Shown here in pieces: positions 23,956-32,652 of a DNA stretch of 57,930 nt. The translations under genes and the position numbers were made by a program. The stretch comes from Mycolicibacterium iranicum. GTDB taxonomy: Bacteria; Actinomycetota; Actinomycetes; Mycobacteriales; Mycobacteriaceae. Position 1 is the stretch's first letter. Each line of letters opens with the position of its first letter. Where the stretch lies: assembly GCF_001650495.1 (NCBI RefSeq), contig NZ_LWCS01000038.1:1-57930 (forward strand). The letters run 5' to 3'. The notes under the pieces are model-generated. The model saw only the letters and a program-made list of their open reading frames with translations. It did no database searches and was not told the origin of the DNA.

Positions 23956-25980
23956 GTGATGTTCAAGGGTCTGGCGCTACCGCCGTTAATGCCGGACCTT
24001 GCCGCGCTCGCACGCAGTCTGGCCGGCATTGCGGTCGTCGCCGCTGTCACCCTGCAGTGGGGGCCGACGGGATCGGTGCCCGCTGTGGTGGGCACGACCG
24101 CGTTCGCCGCCGCAGCCGCGTTCCAGGACAGTCCGCGCTCGCGGGTGCCCCTCGTCTACCTGGTGTCGGCGCTGTCCGGCCTGGCGGTGCTGCTAGGCGC
24201 GTTGACGTCCGCGTACCCGGTGCTCTTTGTCGTCGTGGTCGCCGTTTGGTGCTTCGGCGCGGCGATGCTGTGGGCGCACGGGCCCAACGCCGGCCTGATC
24301 GGCGCGGCGTCAGCGGCCCTGCTGGTGGTGGCGCCTCCCGTCGCACCGACGATCGCGACCGCCGTTGTCACGACAGCTCTGGCCGTCACGGGCGGGTTGA
24401 GCCAGGCGCTGGTGATCGCCTTATGGCCGCCCCAACGCCGCCGCACTCAGCGCGATGCTCTTGTCGCCGCATACCGCTCGCTCGCCGCTGACGCCCGAGC
24501 ACTCGCCGACGGCCACACAGGCGACGGGTGGGCGGTCGACACCGAACCGCTCGTGGCACTGCGCGAGGCATTCACCACGGGCACCACGCGCGGCGGCGCG
24601 AACCGGCTCCGTTCGGCGGTCCACCGCGACTGGTACGCGCTGCCGGAGCGAATCGCCGCGACACTGACCGACACAGCCGGAGTGCCACGATCGGATGCAC
24701 TGTCGCGCGTGCTGGAGGAAGCTGCGGACACGATGGCCGCGGTGGCCGACACCAACCGCTCAGGTCGGGTGAGCACCGACGTCGCCATCGGGCGTTTCGA
24801 CAGCGTGGCCAAGGATGCGGTGGGTTCCGAATCGGGAGTGGTTCAACGGCTTTCGGCGTTACTGCACGAGGTCGTGGCGATGCGGCTCGGCGACTTCGTG
24901 CCGTCGACACCCGACGCCGTCCGATTGCGGCGCCCTGAGCTGCCGACGTCGGTCAGCTCGGCCATCCGCGGTATGCGCGGCCATCTGATGTGGAACTCCC
25001 CCGTGCTGCGCCATGCCGTCCGGCTCTCGGTGGCCGTCGCAATCGCGTGCGCCGTCGACCGCTATGCGGGCGGCCAATACGGCTACTGGATTCCGCTGGC
25101 GGTTCTGATCGTGCTGCGCCCCGAGACCGCTCACACCTACACCCGCTGCGTCGGCCGGCTGGCGGGCACCGTAGCCGGTGTCGTCGTCGCGTCGGCCCTG
25201 CTGTTCGTGGTCGACTTCTCTGTTGCGGCGACGACGATGCTGGCCGTGGTCGTCATCGGCATCACCTACGTGGTGGCCGGCTTCGGCTACGTCGCGATGT
25301 CCGCGGCGGTGACCACGTCGGCGCTGCTCCTTCTCGACGCGGGCCGCGCCGGTGGGCCGCCCTCCATGAGCGATCCGCTGTTGGCCGCACTCGTGGGGGG
25401 CGGACTGGCCGTGATCGCCCATGTGGTGCTGCCCGACGACGAGCTGACACGACTGGCCCAGCGGGCAGGTGAGTTGCTAAAAACCGAGATCGACTATGCC
25501 GCAGCGGTGATCAAGGGCTACGTGCACGAACTCGACAGCCCGGCCGACGACGTGGCCGCGGCATGGCAGCGCGCCTATCGGGCAAGGGCGGCGTTCGAGG
25601 CGACGACGGGAGCGATGCGTCTGGAGTCGCGCGAGCTGCGCCACTGGCTGCGGTCCTACCGTACGGCGCTGAACGCGATCACAAGTTCGTGCACCACCCT
25701 GGAGGCACACCTACCGGTTCGTCCCGCGACAGCCGAGCGCGAGTTCGTGCTCACCGTCGACGAATACGTCGAGGCACTGTGCGGGGATCCGCCGACGGCC
25801 GCGTCGCCGTGGACCGTCGACGCTGCCGAATTGGGGGCCGCCGAGCAGCGATTGCGGGAGGCCATGCCTAGGAGCGGTTCCGACGACGGGCCGATGCGCG
25901 TCCTCGTGGCCGAGGTCGGTGCAATCACGCGCAGTCTGTCAGCCATCTCGGTCAGCCCCGCGCCCAGCGCGGCTCGATGA
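23956..25980 (+). CDS. FUSC family inner membrane protein
   Basis: 674 aa from GTG 23956 (ATG 23959 is an equal choice). Two clusters of about six membrane helices (residues 15-150 and 345-490) alternate with two soluble helical regions, the architecture of fusaric-acid-resistance/aromatic-acid efflux proteins (FUSC, AaeB-like). The motif YWIPLAVLIVLRPETAHTYTR is characteristic of the family. It may export aromatic acids, but no periplasmic adaptor gene is visible. Its end overlaps the convergent thioesterase by 29 nt. Confidence 0.87.
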   Translation: MMFKGLALPPLMPDLAALARSLAGIAVVAAVTLQWGPTGSVPAVVGTTAFAAAAAFQDSPRSRVPLVYLVSALSGLAVLLGALTSAYPVLFVVVVAVWCFGAAMLWAHGPNAGLIGAASAALLVVAPPVAPTIATAVVTTALAVTGGLSQALVIALWPPQRRRTQRDALVAAYRSLAADARALADGHTGDGWAVDTEPLVALREAFTTGTTRGGANRLRSAVHRDWYALPERIAATLTDTAGVPRSDALSRVLEEAADTMAAVADTNRSGRVSTDVAIGRFDSVAKDAVGSESGVVQRLSALLHEVVAMRLGDFVPSTPDAVRLRRPELPTSVSSAIRGMRGHLMWNSPVLRHAVRLSVAVAIACAVDRYAGGQYGYWIPLAVLIVLRPETAHTYTRCVGRLAGTVAGVVVASALLFVVDFSVAATTMLAVVVIGITYVVAGFGYVAMSAAVTTSALLLLDAGRAGGPPSMSDPLLAALVGGGLAVIAHVVLPDDELTRLAQRAGELLKTEIDYAAAVIKGYVHELDSPADDVAAAWQRAYRARAAFEATTGAMRLESRELRHWLRSYRTALNAITSSCTTLEAHLPVRPATAEREFVLTVDEYVEALCGDPPTAASPWTVDAAELGAAEQRLREAMPRSGSDDGPMRVLVAEVGAITRSLSAISVSPAPSAAR

Positions 25981-26578
25981 ACACGGCCTCGGCTTCCACG
26001 GTGATGCCGGTGTCGTCGGCGATGTGGCCCGTCGCGTAGGTCTTGAAGCCGTCCGTGTGGGTGATCCGGGCTTCCGAGTGCAGCCGGCCCAGCGGAGTCA
26101 GCCGGCGATAACGCACAGTGATCGTTCCGGTCAGCCGATGCACGCCCGGTTTGCTCGCGGCGTCGCCGAGCACATGGTCGAGGATCTTGGCCGACACACC
26201 GCCGTGCACGTGCCCCGGTGGACCCTCGAAGGCAGCACCCAGATAGAAGTCGCTCCAGGCTGATCCGTCAGGGTCCTTGTGGATCACCAGCGGCGGCGCC
26301 GTCGGATTGCGCACCCCGATCACCGCATTTCCCCACGGCATCGACTCGCCCTCCGCGCCGAACTGGATCCCGAAGGAGCCCTCGCGCTGCGCTCCGCGCA
26401 GTCGAGCCGTCGCGGATTCGATATCGGCTTTGGCGGCGGCCACGACATCGGCGTCCACCTCGGTTCGAATCGTGGCATCGATCAGTTCGCGCACCGACCC
26501 GGTCAAAGGTTCATAGACGGCTCGTAGCCGGGCGATGTCCTCGGCGCTCAATCCGTCGACGTGGGTGTAGTCCAGCAC
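25952..26578 (-). CDS. PaaI-type hotdog thioesterase
   Basis: 208 aa from GTG 26578; the frame continues to 26692 but the added residues are low-quality and lie in the regulatory region. C-terminal hotdog domain contains HVHGGVSAKILDHVLG, the HGG-type active-site signature of PaaI/YiiD thioesterases, and GTITVRYRRLTPLG, the second strand. The N-terminal roughly 90 residues are an extra helical extension. It probably hydrolyses an acyl-CoA. It is divergent from the FAD monooxygenase across a palindrome-rich spacer. Confidence 0.83.
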   Translation of the reverse strand: MLDYTHVDGLSAEDIARLRAVYEPLTGSVRELIDATIRTEVDADVVAAAKADIESATARLRGAQREGSFGIQFGAEGESMPWGNAVIGVRNPTAPPLVIHKDPDGSAWSDFYLGAAFEGPPGHVHGGVSAKILDHVLGDAASKPGVHRLTGTITVRYRRLTPLGRLHSEARITHTDGFKTYATGHIADDTGITVEAEAVFIEPRWARG

Positions 26579-26635
26579 CCCTCGACTAGAACACGCGTCT
26601 ACTTTCGCGTGGCCCCGGGGGTGGGTCGACGGTGA

Positions 26636-26705
26636 ATGACTTAAGTCATCAGTTGTTGACTTTTGCGGCGTGATGGCTATGGTCGAAGTCAACAGATGTT
26701 GATTT
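26636..26705. promoter_or_regulatory. Promoter with three palindromic operator candidates
   Basis: ATGACTTAAGTCAT (26636-26649) is a perfect 14-bp palindrome. AAGTCAACAGATGTTGATTT (26686-26705) contains arms TCAACA/TGTTGA, and its inverted near-copy occurs at 26646-26663. TTGACT (26656-26661), 16 nt, TATGGT (26678-26683) fits a SigA promoter for the monooxygenase, so repressor binding at 26686-26705 would cover the start of transcription. The regulator is not in the window. Confidence 0.6.
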
Positions 26706-26721
26706 ATTTGGAGGAGTCACC

Positions 26722-28167
26722 GTGAACGCATCGATGGAAGTCCCCATCCCCGTCCTCATCGTCGGCGCAGGGCCGACGGGTCTGACCGCAGCACTGGAAC
26801 TGTCCCGCCTCGGCGTAGCCGTACGCATCGTCGACCGGGCGGCCGCGGCGTCGCCGGAGTCGCGGGCGCTGGCGGTGCAGGCTCGCACACTGGAACTCCT
26901 GCGTGTGCGGGGCGTCGGTGACGAAATGCTGACGCTGGGCAACAGGGCCGACGCTGCGGCGCTCTACGCGGGCGGTCGCCGCCTTGCTCCGATTGAATTA
27001 CACCGAATGCCAAGTGCTTTCAACTACATTCTGATGCTCGCGCAGTCGGAGACAGAGCGGTTGCTCGCCGAGCGCATGGCGCGCCAGGGCGTCAAGGTCG
27101 AACGCGGCGTGGAGGTCACAGCGCTGCGCGAGCTCGGGAAGTGCGCGGAGGTGACGTTGCGGAGATCTGACGGCGCGGAGGAAACGATGCGTGCGTCCTA
27201 TGTCATCGCCGCCGACGGTCCGCACAGCACGTTACGCAAGGCTCTGGGTCTGCAATTCCCGGGCCGGACCCTTCCCCACGACTACGTGCTTGCCGATCTG
27301 CACGTCGACGGCGACATAGCTCAGAATCAGGTGTCGATCTTTCTGGCGCCCAACGGGTTCATTGCACTGTTCCCGATGGGTGACGGCCGCTTTCGGGTGA
27401 TGGCCACCGACCCGGAGCGGGTTTCGGGAGCGGGTGAGCCGACGGTTGAGCACCTTCAACGGCTTTATGACCGGGTGGCACACATTCCCGCTCGATTGCA
27501 TTCGCCGAACTGGAGTTCGCGCTTCCGGATCAACAGCAGGCATATGAAGTCGTTACGGTTGGGGCGGGTGTTCTTCGGAGGCGACGCCGCTCATGTGCAC
27601 AGCCCCGCGGGCGGCCAGGGAATGAACCTCGGTATCCAAGACATGGTCAACCTGTCGTGGAAGCTCGCCATGGTGCTCGACGGACGGGCGAGGACCGAAC
27701 TCCTCAACACGTATTCGTCGGAACGTCTGCCGGTGATTCGCAAACTCGTCCGCTTCACCGAGATCGGTACGCGGGTCTTCAACTCGACGAACCCGCTTGT
27801 ACACGCCATCAGGATACGAATGGCGCCGAAAGCGTTGAGGCGTAATCGGATACAGAATGCGGCAGCAGCGATGTTCGGTCAGCTGTCAGCCGACTATCGC
27901 GGTGGCGTGTTCGGTGACGGTGATCGGGTGCCCGACGCCGACGGGTTGTACGACGCGTTGGACCTGAACGCGCTGACGCTGTTCAGTGACGACGACGCCG
28001 TCCTCGATGTGGCGCGGCGATGGGACGGTGCGGTGTCGGCGCGTGCCGGCCGCGGCGCAGGCTGGCTGCTCGTCCGGCCGGATGGATATCTCGCGGCGGC
28101 AGGCAGTGCCGGTGATGTGTCCGCGCTGGAGCGGCTGCTTGCGCGGTGGTTCATTCCGACGTCTTGA
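26722..28167 (+). CDS. FAD-dependent aromatic/polyketide monooxygenase
   Basis: 481 aa from GTG with GGAGGAG (26710-26716) upstream. Class A flavoprotein hydroxylase: dinucleotide site VLIVGAGPTGLTAALELSR at 11-29, the FAD/NADPH motif VIAADGPHSTLRKALGL, and FFGGDAAHVHSPAGGQGMN for the ribityl/pyrophosphate contact. These enzymes hydroxylate aromatic rings or polyketides with NAD(P)H. The substrate is unknown. It stands alone with its own palindromic control region, which fits induction by its substrate or an antibiotic-like compound. Confidence 0.9.
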   Translation: MNASMEVPIPVLIVGAGPTGLTAALELSRLGVAVRIVDRAAAASPESRALAVQARTLELLRVRGVGDEMLTLGNRADAAALYAGGRRLAPIELHRMPSAFNYILMLAQSETERLLAERMARQGVKVERGVEVTALRELGKCAEVTLRRSDGAEETMRASYVIAADGPHSTLRKALGLQFPGRTLPHDYVLADLHVDGDIAQNQVSIFLAPNGFIALFPMGDGRFRVMATDPERVSGAGEPTVEHLQRLYDRVAHIPARLHSPNWSSRFRINSRHMKSLRLGRVFFGGDAAHVHSPAGGQGMNLGIQDMVNLSWKLAMVLDGRARTELLNTYSSERLPVIRKLVRFTEIGTRVFNSTNPLVHAIRIRMAPKALRRNRIQNAAAAMFGQLSADYRGGVFGDGDRVPDADGLYDALDLNALTLFSDDDAVLDVARRWDGAVSARAGRGAGWLLVRPDGYLAAAGSAGDVSALERLLARWFIPTS

Positions 28168-28221
28168 CCCACTGGATTTTCTTCTGTCACTTGGGTTTCT
28201 CTGGTCACTTTTACGGCTGTA

Positions 28222-29679
28222 TTGTCGCTTGTTCGAACTAGTGTTCGATATGTGGATGTGGTGTCGGAGGCGGTGGCCGGGATGGGCGAGCAGATCGCCA
28301 TCCTGTCGAAGGCCTGCGACGAGTTGTCCCACCGGGAACTGATCCACCTGCTGGCCGAGCTGACCACGGTGATGCGCAGCGTGCCTGCGGTCGAGCATCA
28401 GATCGTGGCGCGGGTGACCGAGGAGACCGAGCCCGGTGCGTTGGGAGAGGCGTCGTGGAAGAAAGTGTTGACCACGGCGTTGCGCTGCAGTGAGAAAGAC
28501 GCCACACGCCGCCTCGGGCGAGCAGTCACACTGGGGCCGCGGCGGGCGATGAGCGGGGAAACGTTGGCGCCGCTGTACGCATCGACCGCAGCCGCGCAAG
28601 CTCGCGGGGATTTGGATGAGGAGCACGTCAAGGTCATCGCTGACTTTCACGACGCGTTGCCCTCGTGGGTCGATCCCGGAACCCGCGTCGATGCTGATCG
28701 ACAACTCGCTGAGGTGGGCGCGGGGTTGGGTCCTGAAGAACTGCGCCAAGCCGCGTCCCGGCTGTTGGGGATGATCGATCAGGACGGGCCCGAGCCCACC
28801 GAGCAGGACATCGTCCGCAGATGCGGGGTCACGTTGGGGCCTCAACAACCTGATGGCACCCGCTCGATTCGTGGTGTGATCGACGCCGAGACCGGGGCGC
28901 TGTTGGAAGCGGTGTTGGCCAAAGAAGCCGCACCCGGGGCTAATTCCCCCGACGACGGGTCCGCTGTCTGGCCCCCCGTCGATCCAGCTCCCGAGCCCAC
29001 CGGGAGTCCGGAGCCGGCGTCCGACGTCGGGCCCGAGCCCGACGCACCCGCGCTGGAGCGCCGCGCTCGTGATACCCGCTCGCAGGCTCAGCGCAATCAC
29101 GATGCCCTGGAGCGATGTCCCGTCGCGCATTGGAAGCGGGGCTGGGCACCCACAACGGGCTGCCGGTGACTGTCATCGTGTCCACCACGCTGCAGGAGTT
29201 GCAGAAGGGTGCCGGGGTCGCGGTCACCGGCGGCGGCACCCTGCTGCCGATGCGGGATCTGATCCGCATGGCCGCCCGGGCCCATCACTACCTCTACGTC
29301 TACGACCAGCACACCGAACAATCGCTGTCTGGGTCGAGCCAAACGGCTGGCCAACGCCGCCCAACGCCTGGCGTTACACGGCAAGGAACGCGGCTGCGCC
29401 CGCCCCGGCTGCAGCGTGCCCGGCTACTGGGCCCAGGTCCATCACGCCGCCGCGGACTGGAAAGAAGACGGCCAGAGCAACATCGACGACCTGACCTTCG
29501 CCTGCCCCGCCGATCACCGCATGCTCGACACAACGAAATGGCGCACCCGCAAGAACGCCAAAGGCCAGACCGAATGGCTCCCACCACCCGACCTCGACAC
29601 CGGCCAACACCGCATCAACGGCTACCACCACCCCGAACGCTACCTACTCCCCCGAGACCAAGACGACACAGATCCGTGA
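28222..29679 (+). pseudogene. 13E12-repeat family HNH endonuclease gene with two frameshifts
   Basis: The first segment (28222 to about 29112) is a DUF222 domain (ELIHLLAELTTVMRSVPAVE and onward). One G is missing after the codon at 29110-29112 (GAG GCG reads GAGCG), shifting to the frame that continues MSRRALEAGLGTHNG from 29115. Near 29328 two bases are missing after CTGT, returning to the original frame, which then encodes the HNH region RPGCSVPGYWAQVHHAAADW and CPADHRML to the stop at 29679. The losses total 3 nt, so the ends share one frame. Such genes are repeated in many mycobacterial genomes. Either a real pseudogene or two sequencing errors. Confidence 0.85.
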
Positions 29680-29783
29680 GAGATGTTGCTGTGCAGTCGT
29701 TTACGCGACATCAAGTCGCTCGCGGGGCGGCGGCGTCAGCGCGTCCGACGGGGTGCCTTGCTGCGCTGGGACGTTTCAGTGCC

Positions 29784-29789
29784 TACTCT
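29784..29789 (+). promoter_or_regulatory. Putative -10 (TACTCT) for leaderless gntR mRNA
   Basis: TACTCT is 8 nt before ATG 29798 without a Shine-Dalgarno. It would start the regulator transcript independently of the pseudogene. Confidence 0.4.
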
Positions 29790-29797
29790 GGGGTGCC

Positions 29798-30460
29798 ATG
29801 GCAGCGCCGACGGAAGGTCCTTCTCGGCTTGTGCTGCCCGCGACACTGGTCGAAGTCACCGCTCACCGGCTCCGCGACGCCATCCTCTCGGGCGAGCTTG
29901 AGCCCGGCGAAAAGATCGTCGAGGAGCAGCTGTGCGCAGACATCGGGATCAGCCGGGCTCCGCTGCGCGAAGCTCTCCGGCTGCTTGCGCAGCAGGGCCT
30001 TGTCGAACACCTCCCACGACGCGGCTCCCGCGTCGCCGAATGGTCACCTTCCGACATCCTTCAGCTGTTCGAACTGCGCAATGTGCTGGAACGTCATGCC
30101 ATCGAATCCGCCGTACCCCTGCCCGACCCCGGCCGCGACCTCGAGCCGGTGCGCGCCGCGCTCGACCGCATGGGTGCCGCGACTGATGCCCTCGACCGCG
30201 ACGACGCCCACCGTGCGTTTCACGCCGCCGTCGTGGGTCTTGCCAACAACCGCCAGCTCGACATCGCACTCGAACCCATCCTGCTCAAACTGCAGCTGCC
30301 GATGGCCAGAAACCTCCGCGAAGAAGCCCGCCGGCACGCCGACGGCGATGGCATCGGCCGCCACAAGGCAATACTCGCCGCCCTGGAAACCAACGACCGC
30401 GGCGTGGTCGTCGAAGCAATTCGAGACCACGGGCATCTCGACTACCTGGACCTCAACTAG
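29798..30460 (+). CDS. GntR/FadR-family transcriptional regulator
   Basis: 220 aa from ATG 29798. Winged-helix N-domain: LRDAILSGELEPGEKIVEEQ and DIGISRAPLREALRLLAQQG, the GntR signature. The C-terminal FCD all-helical ligand domain includes ELRNVLERHAIES, then DAHRAFHAAVV and GRHKAILAALE with the Asp/His metal-ligand pattern. It lies 77 nt upstream of the amidase gene in the same direction and is the obvious local regulator of the ureide cassette. Confidence 0.87.
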   Translation: MAAPTEGPSRLVLPATLVEVTAHRLRDAILSGELEPGEKIVEEQLCADIGISRAPLREALRLLAQQGLVEHLPRRGSRVAEWSPSDILQLFELRNVLERHAIESAVPLPDPGRDLEPVRAALDRMGAATDALDRDDAHRAFHAAVVGLANNRQLDIALEPILLKLQLPMARNLREEARRHADGDGIGRHKAILAALETNDRGVVVEAIRDHGHLDYLDLN

Positions 30461-30518
30461 CAGGGCATCCGCAGTGCTAACACAATCGACACACGGTTGA
30501 CCCGAATTCGCCACGATT

Positions 30519-30535
30519 CTGTCGACAATCGACAG
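30519..30535. promoter_or_regulatory. Inverted repeat upstream of the allophanate hydrolase gene
   Basis: CTGTCGACAATCGACAG has perfect 7-bp arms around CAA and ends 2 nt before the ATG at 30538. It is a good candidate operator for the adjacent GntR regulator. No Shine-Dalgarno is visible, and GACAAT (30524-30529) could serve as -10 for a leaderless start. Confidence 0.55.
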
Positions 30536-30537
30536 AT

Positions 30538-31953
30538 ATGGCCAATGATCTCCGCGGACCGGCAATCGGGCCCTCGGTGTCCGAGATACTCGCGTCGCAC
30601 GCGAGCGGCACAGGTTCGCCCGCCAAGACCGCCGCTCGTGTCGCCGACGCCATCGCGGCCAGGGGTGACGACGGCACGTGGCTGTCCACCCGCGACGACC
30701 TGATCGCTGCCGCCGAGGAGATCGAACGCAGGCCCGGCGCCCGCACGCTGCCGCTCTATGGTGTGCCCTTCGGCGTCAAGGACAGCATCGACGTCGCGGG
30801 CTATCCCACGACGCTGTCTTGTCCCGATTACTCCTACGTGGCCACCGCCACCGCACCCGCGGTCCAGAAACTCATCGATGCCGGTGGGCTGTATGTCGGC
30901 AAGACAAACCTCGACCAATTCGCCACCGGCCTCAACGGAACCCGTACACCTCACACCATCCCGCGGAGTGTGTATGGCGGCGGAATGATCTCCGGCGGTT
31001 CGAGTTCCGGCTCCGCGCTCGCCGTCGCACTGGGCCAGGTGCCGTTCGCGGTAGCCACCGACACCGCCGGATCCGGCCGTGTTCCCGCCGCACTCAACGG
31101 TGTTGTCGGCGTCAAGCCCTCCCGAGGGCTCATCAGCACCGTCGGACTTGTTCCCGCCTGCAGATCCCTCGACTGCCTCAGTGTGATGGCCGGAACCGTC
31201 GACGATGTCGACCGCGTGCTCGACATAATGATCGGCCGCGACGACGGTGACCCGTGGTCCCGCGACCGTGGACCACGGTTCGCCGGCGGCGCCATCCGCG
31301 TCGCTCTCCCGCCCGAGTCGGAGCTCGAGTTCTTCGGGGACGACGGTATGCGGCACGCGCACATGGCGTTTCGCGAACACCTGGCCCGCACCCACGCGAC
31401 AGTCGAGGTGTCTCTCGAGCCGTTCCTGGCGGCGGGAGAGCTTCTCTATCAGGGGCCCTGGGTTGCCGAACGTCTCGTCGAGTTCGGCGACTTCCTCGCT
31501 GAGCGGCCCGAATCGATCCACCCGGTAGTCCGCCAGATCTTCGAGGGTGGGCATAAGTACACCGCCGTCGACGCCTTCGCGGCGCTGCAGAAGTTGCAGG
31601 AGCTCAAGGCCCGAGTCGGGAGGCTGTGGCAACAGATGGACGTGCTGGTGGTGCCCACCATCGGCACCACCTTCACCGTCGATGAAGTGCTGGCAGCGCC
31701 GATCGACTGCAACACGATGCTCGGACACTACACCCACTTCGGGAATCTGCTCGATCTCCTCGGCGTCGCGATACCGCTGGGCGTGACTGCGGACGGAAGG
31801 CCCTACAGCGCAATGCTTCTCGGCAACGCGCTCACTGACGACACCGTGTTGCAGCTGGCCGCCCAGCTCCTCGACGAACCACGTTCGACCGGTACGTCTC
31901 ACCCCTCTGTATCACCGTCAACCACTACTTGTCCTGCTCAGGAGCGCCTGTGA
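30538..31953 (+). CDS. atzF: Allophanate hydrolase (AtzF/DUR-type amidase)
   Basis: 471 aa amidase-signature enzyme. Catalytic triad Lys81 (VPFGVKDSID), Ser155 (ISGGSSSGSA) and Ser179 (DTAGSGRVPAA) has the same spacing as Lys91-Ser165-Ser189 recalled for Pseudomonas AtzF. The allophanate-hydrolase-specific run GKTNLDQFATGLNGTR is present. The reaction turns allophanate plus water into ammonia and CO2. The protein ends near residue 470, so it lacks most of the C-terminal transferase-like domain of full-length (about 600-aa) enzymes. The next gene starts with a GTGA overlap, so the two are coupled. Confidence 0.88.
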   Translation: MANDLRGPAIGPSVSEILASHASGTGSPAKTAARVADAIAARGDDGTWLSTRDDLIAAAEEIERRPGARTLPLYGVPFGVKDSIDVAGYPTTLSCPDYSYVATATAPAVQKLIDAGGLYVGKTNLDQFATGLNGTRTPHTIPRSVYGGGMISGGSSSGSALAVALGQVPFAVATDTAGSGRVPAALNGVVGVKPSRGLISTVGLVPACRSLDCLSVMAGTVDDVDRVLDIMIGRDDGDPWSRDRGPRFAGGAIRVALPPESELEFFGDDGMRHAHMAFREHLARTHATVEVSLEPFLAAGELLYQGPWVAERLVEFGDFLAERPESIHPVVRQIFEGGHKYTAVDAFAALQKLQELKARVGRLWQQMDVLVVPTIGTTFTVDEVLAAPIDCNTMLGHYTHFGNLLDLLGVAIPLGVTADGRPYSAMLLGNALTDDTVLQLAAQLLDEPRSTGTSHPSVSPSTTTCPAQERL

Positions 31954-32642
31954 ACCACATCGTCGAGGTCCCCGCTGAACCGTCCTCCTTCCGGCTCGTC
32001 AGGGACAGCACCGCGCTCGTCGTCATTGACATGCAGAGGGACTTCCTGCTGCCGGGCGGCTTCGGCGAAAGCCTCGGCAATGACGTGGACCAGCTGTTGA
32101 AAGTCGTTCCGCCCCTGGCAGCGCTGATCGCGGCGGCGCGTGCGGCCGGCATCATGGTCGTCCACACCCGCGAAGGCCACCAGCCCGATCTGTCGGATTG
32201 CCCGCCGGCGAAGCTCAATCGCGGTGCGCCGTCAAAACGCATCGGAGATCCCGGCAAGTACGGTCGCATCCTGATCCGCGGCGAGTACGGCCACGACATC
32301 GTCGACGAACTTGCGCCGATCGACGGCGAAGTCGTCATCGACAAGCCCGGAAAGGGCGCCTTCTATGCCACCGAGCTCTCCGACCTGCTGACCGAGGCCG
32401 GCATCACCCAACTGCTCGTCACGGGGGTGACCACCGAGGTGTGTGTACACACCACCACACGCGAGGCCAACGACCGCGGCTATGAGTGTCTCGTCGTATC
32501 CGACTGTGTCGGATCGTATTTCCCGGAGTTCCAACGCGTCGGCCTCGAGATGATCAAGGCCCAGGGCGGCATCTTCGGCTGGGTCGCCGACACTTCCGCC
32601 GTGATTCCCGCACTCTCCAAACTCACCACTACCGCAGCCTGA
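31950..32642 (+). CDS. Cysteine hydrolase, biuret hydrolase-like (isochorismatase fold)
   Basis: 230 aa from GTG 31950, which overlaps the upstream stop and has AGGAG 6 nt before it. Catalytic residues Asp27 (IDMQRDF), Lys132 (IDKPGKGAF) and Cys165 (TTEVCV) fit the isochorismatase-type cysteine hydrolases. HTREGHQPDLSD, GRILIRGEYGHDI and MIKAQGGIFGWV match what I recall of biuret hydrolase BiuH, and the 33-residue Lys-Cys distance is the same. Biuret hydrolysis gives allophanate, the substrate of the adjacent gene. Ureidoacrylate or another ureide is the main alternative. Confidence 0.82.
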   Translation: MNHIVEVPAEPSSFRLVRDSTALVVIDMQRDFLLPGGFGESLGNDVDQLLKVVPPLAALIAAARAAGIMVVHTREGHQPDLSDCPPAKLNRGAPSKRIGDPGKYGRILIRGEYGHDIVDELAPIDGEVVIDKPGKGAFYATELSDLLTEAGITQLLVTGVTTEVCVHTTTREANDRGYECLVVSDCVGSYFPEFQRVGLEMIKAQGGIFGWVADTSAVIPALSKLTTTAA

Positions 32643-32652
32643 GAGGATCCCG

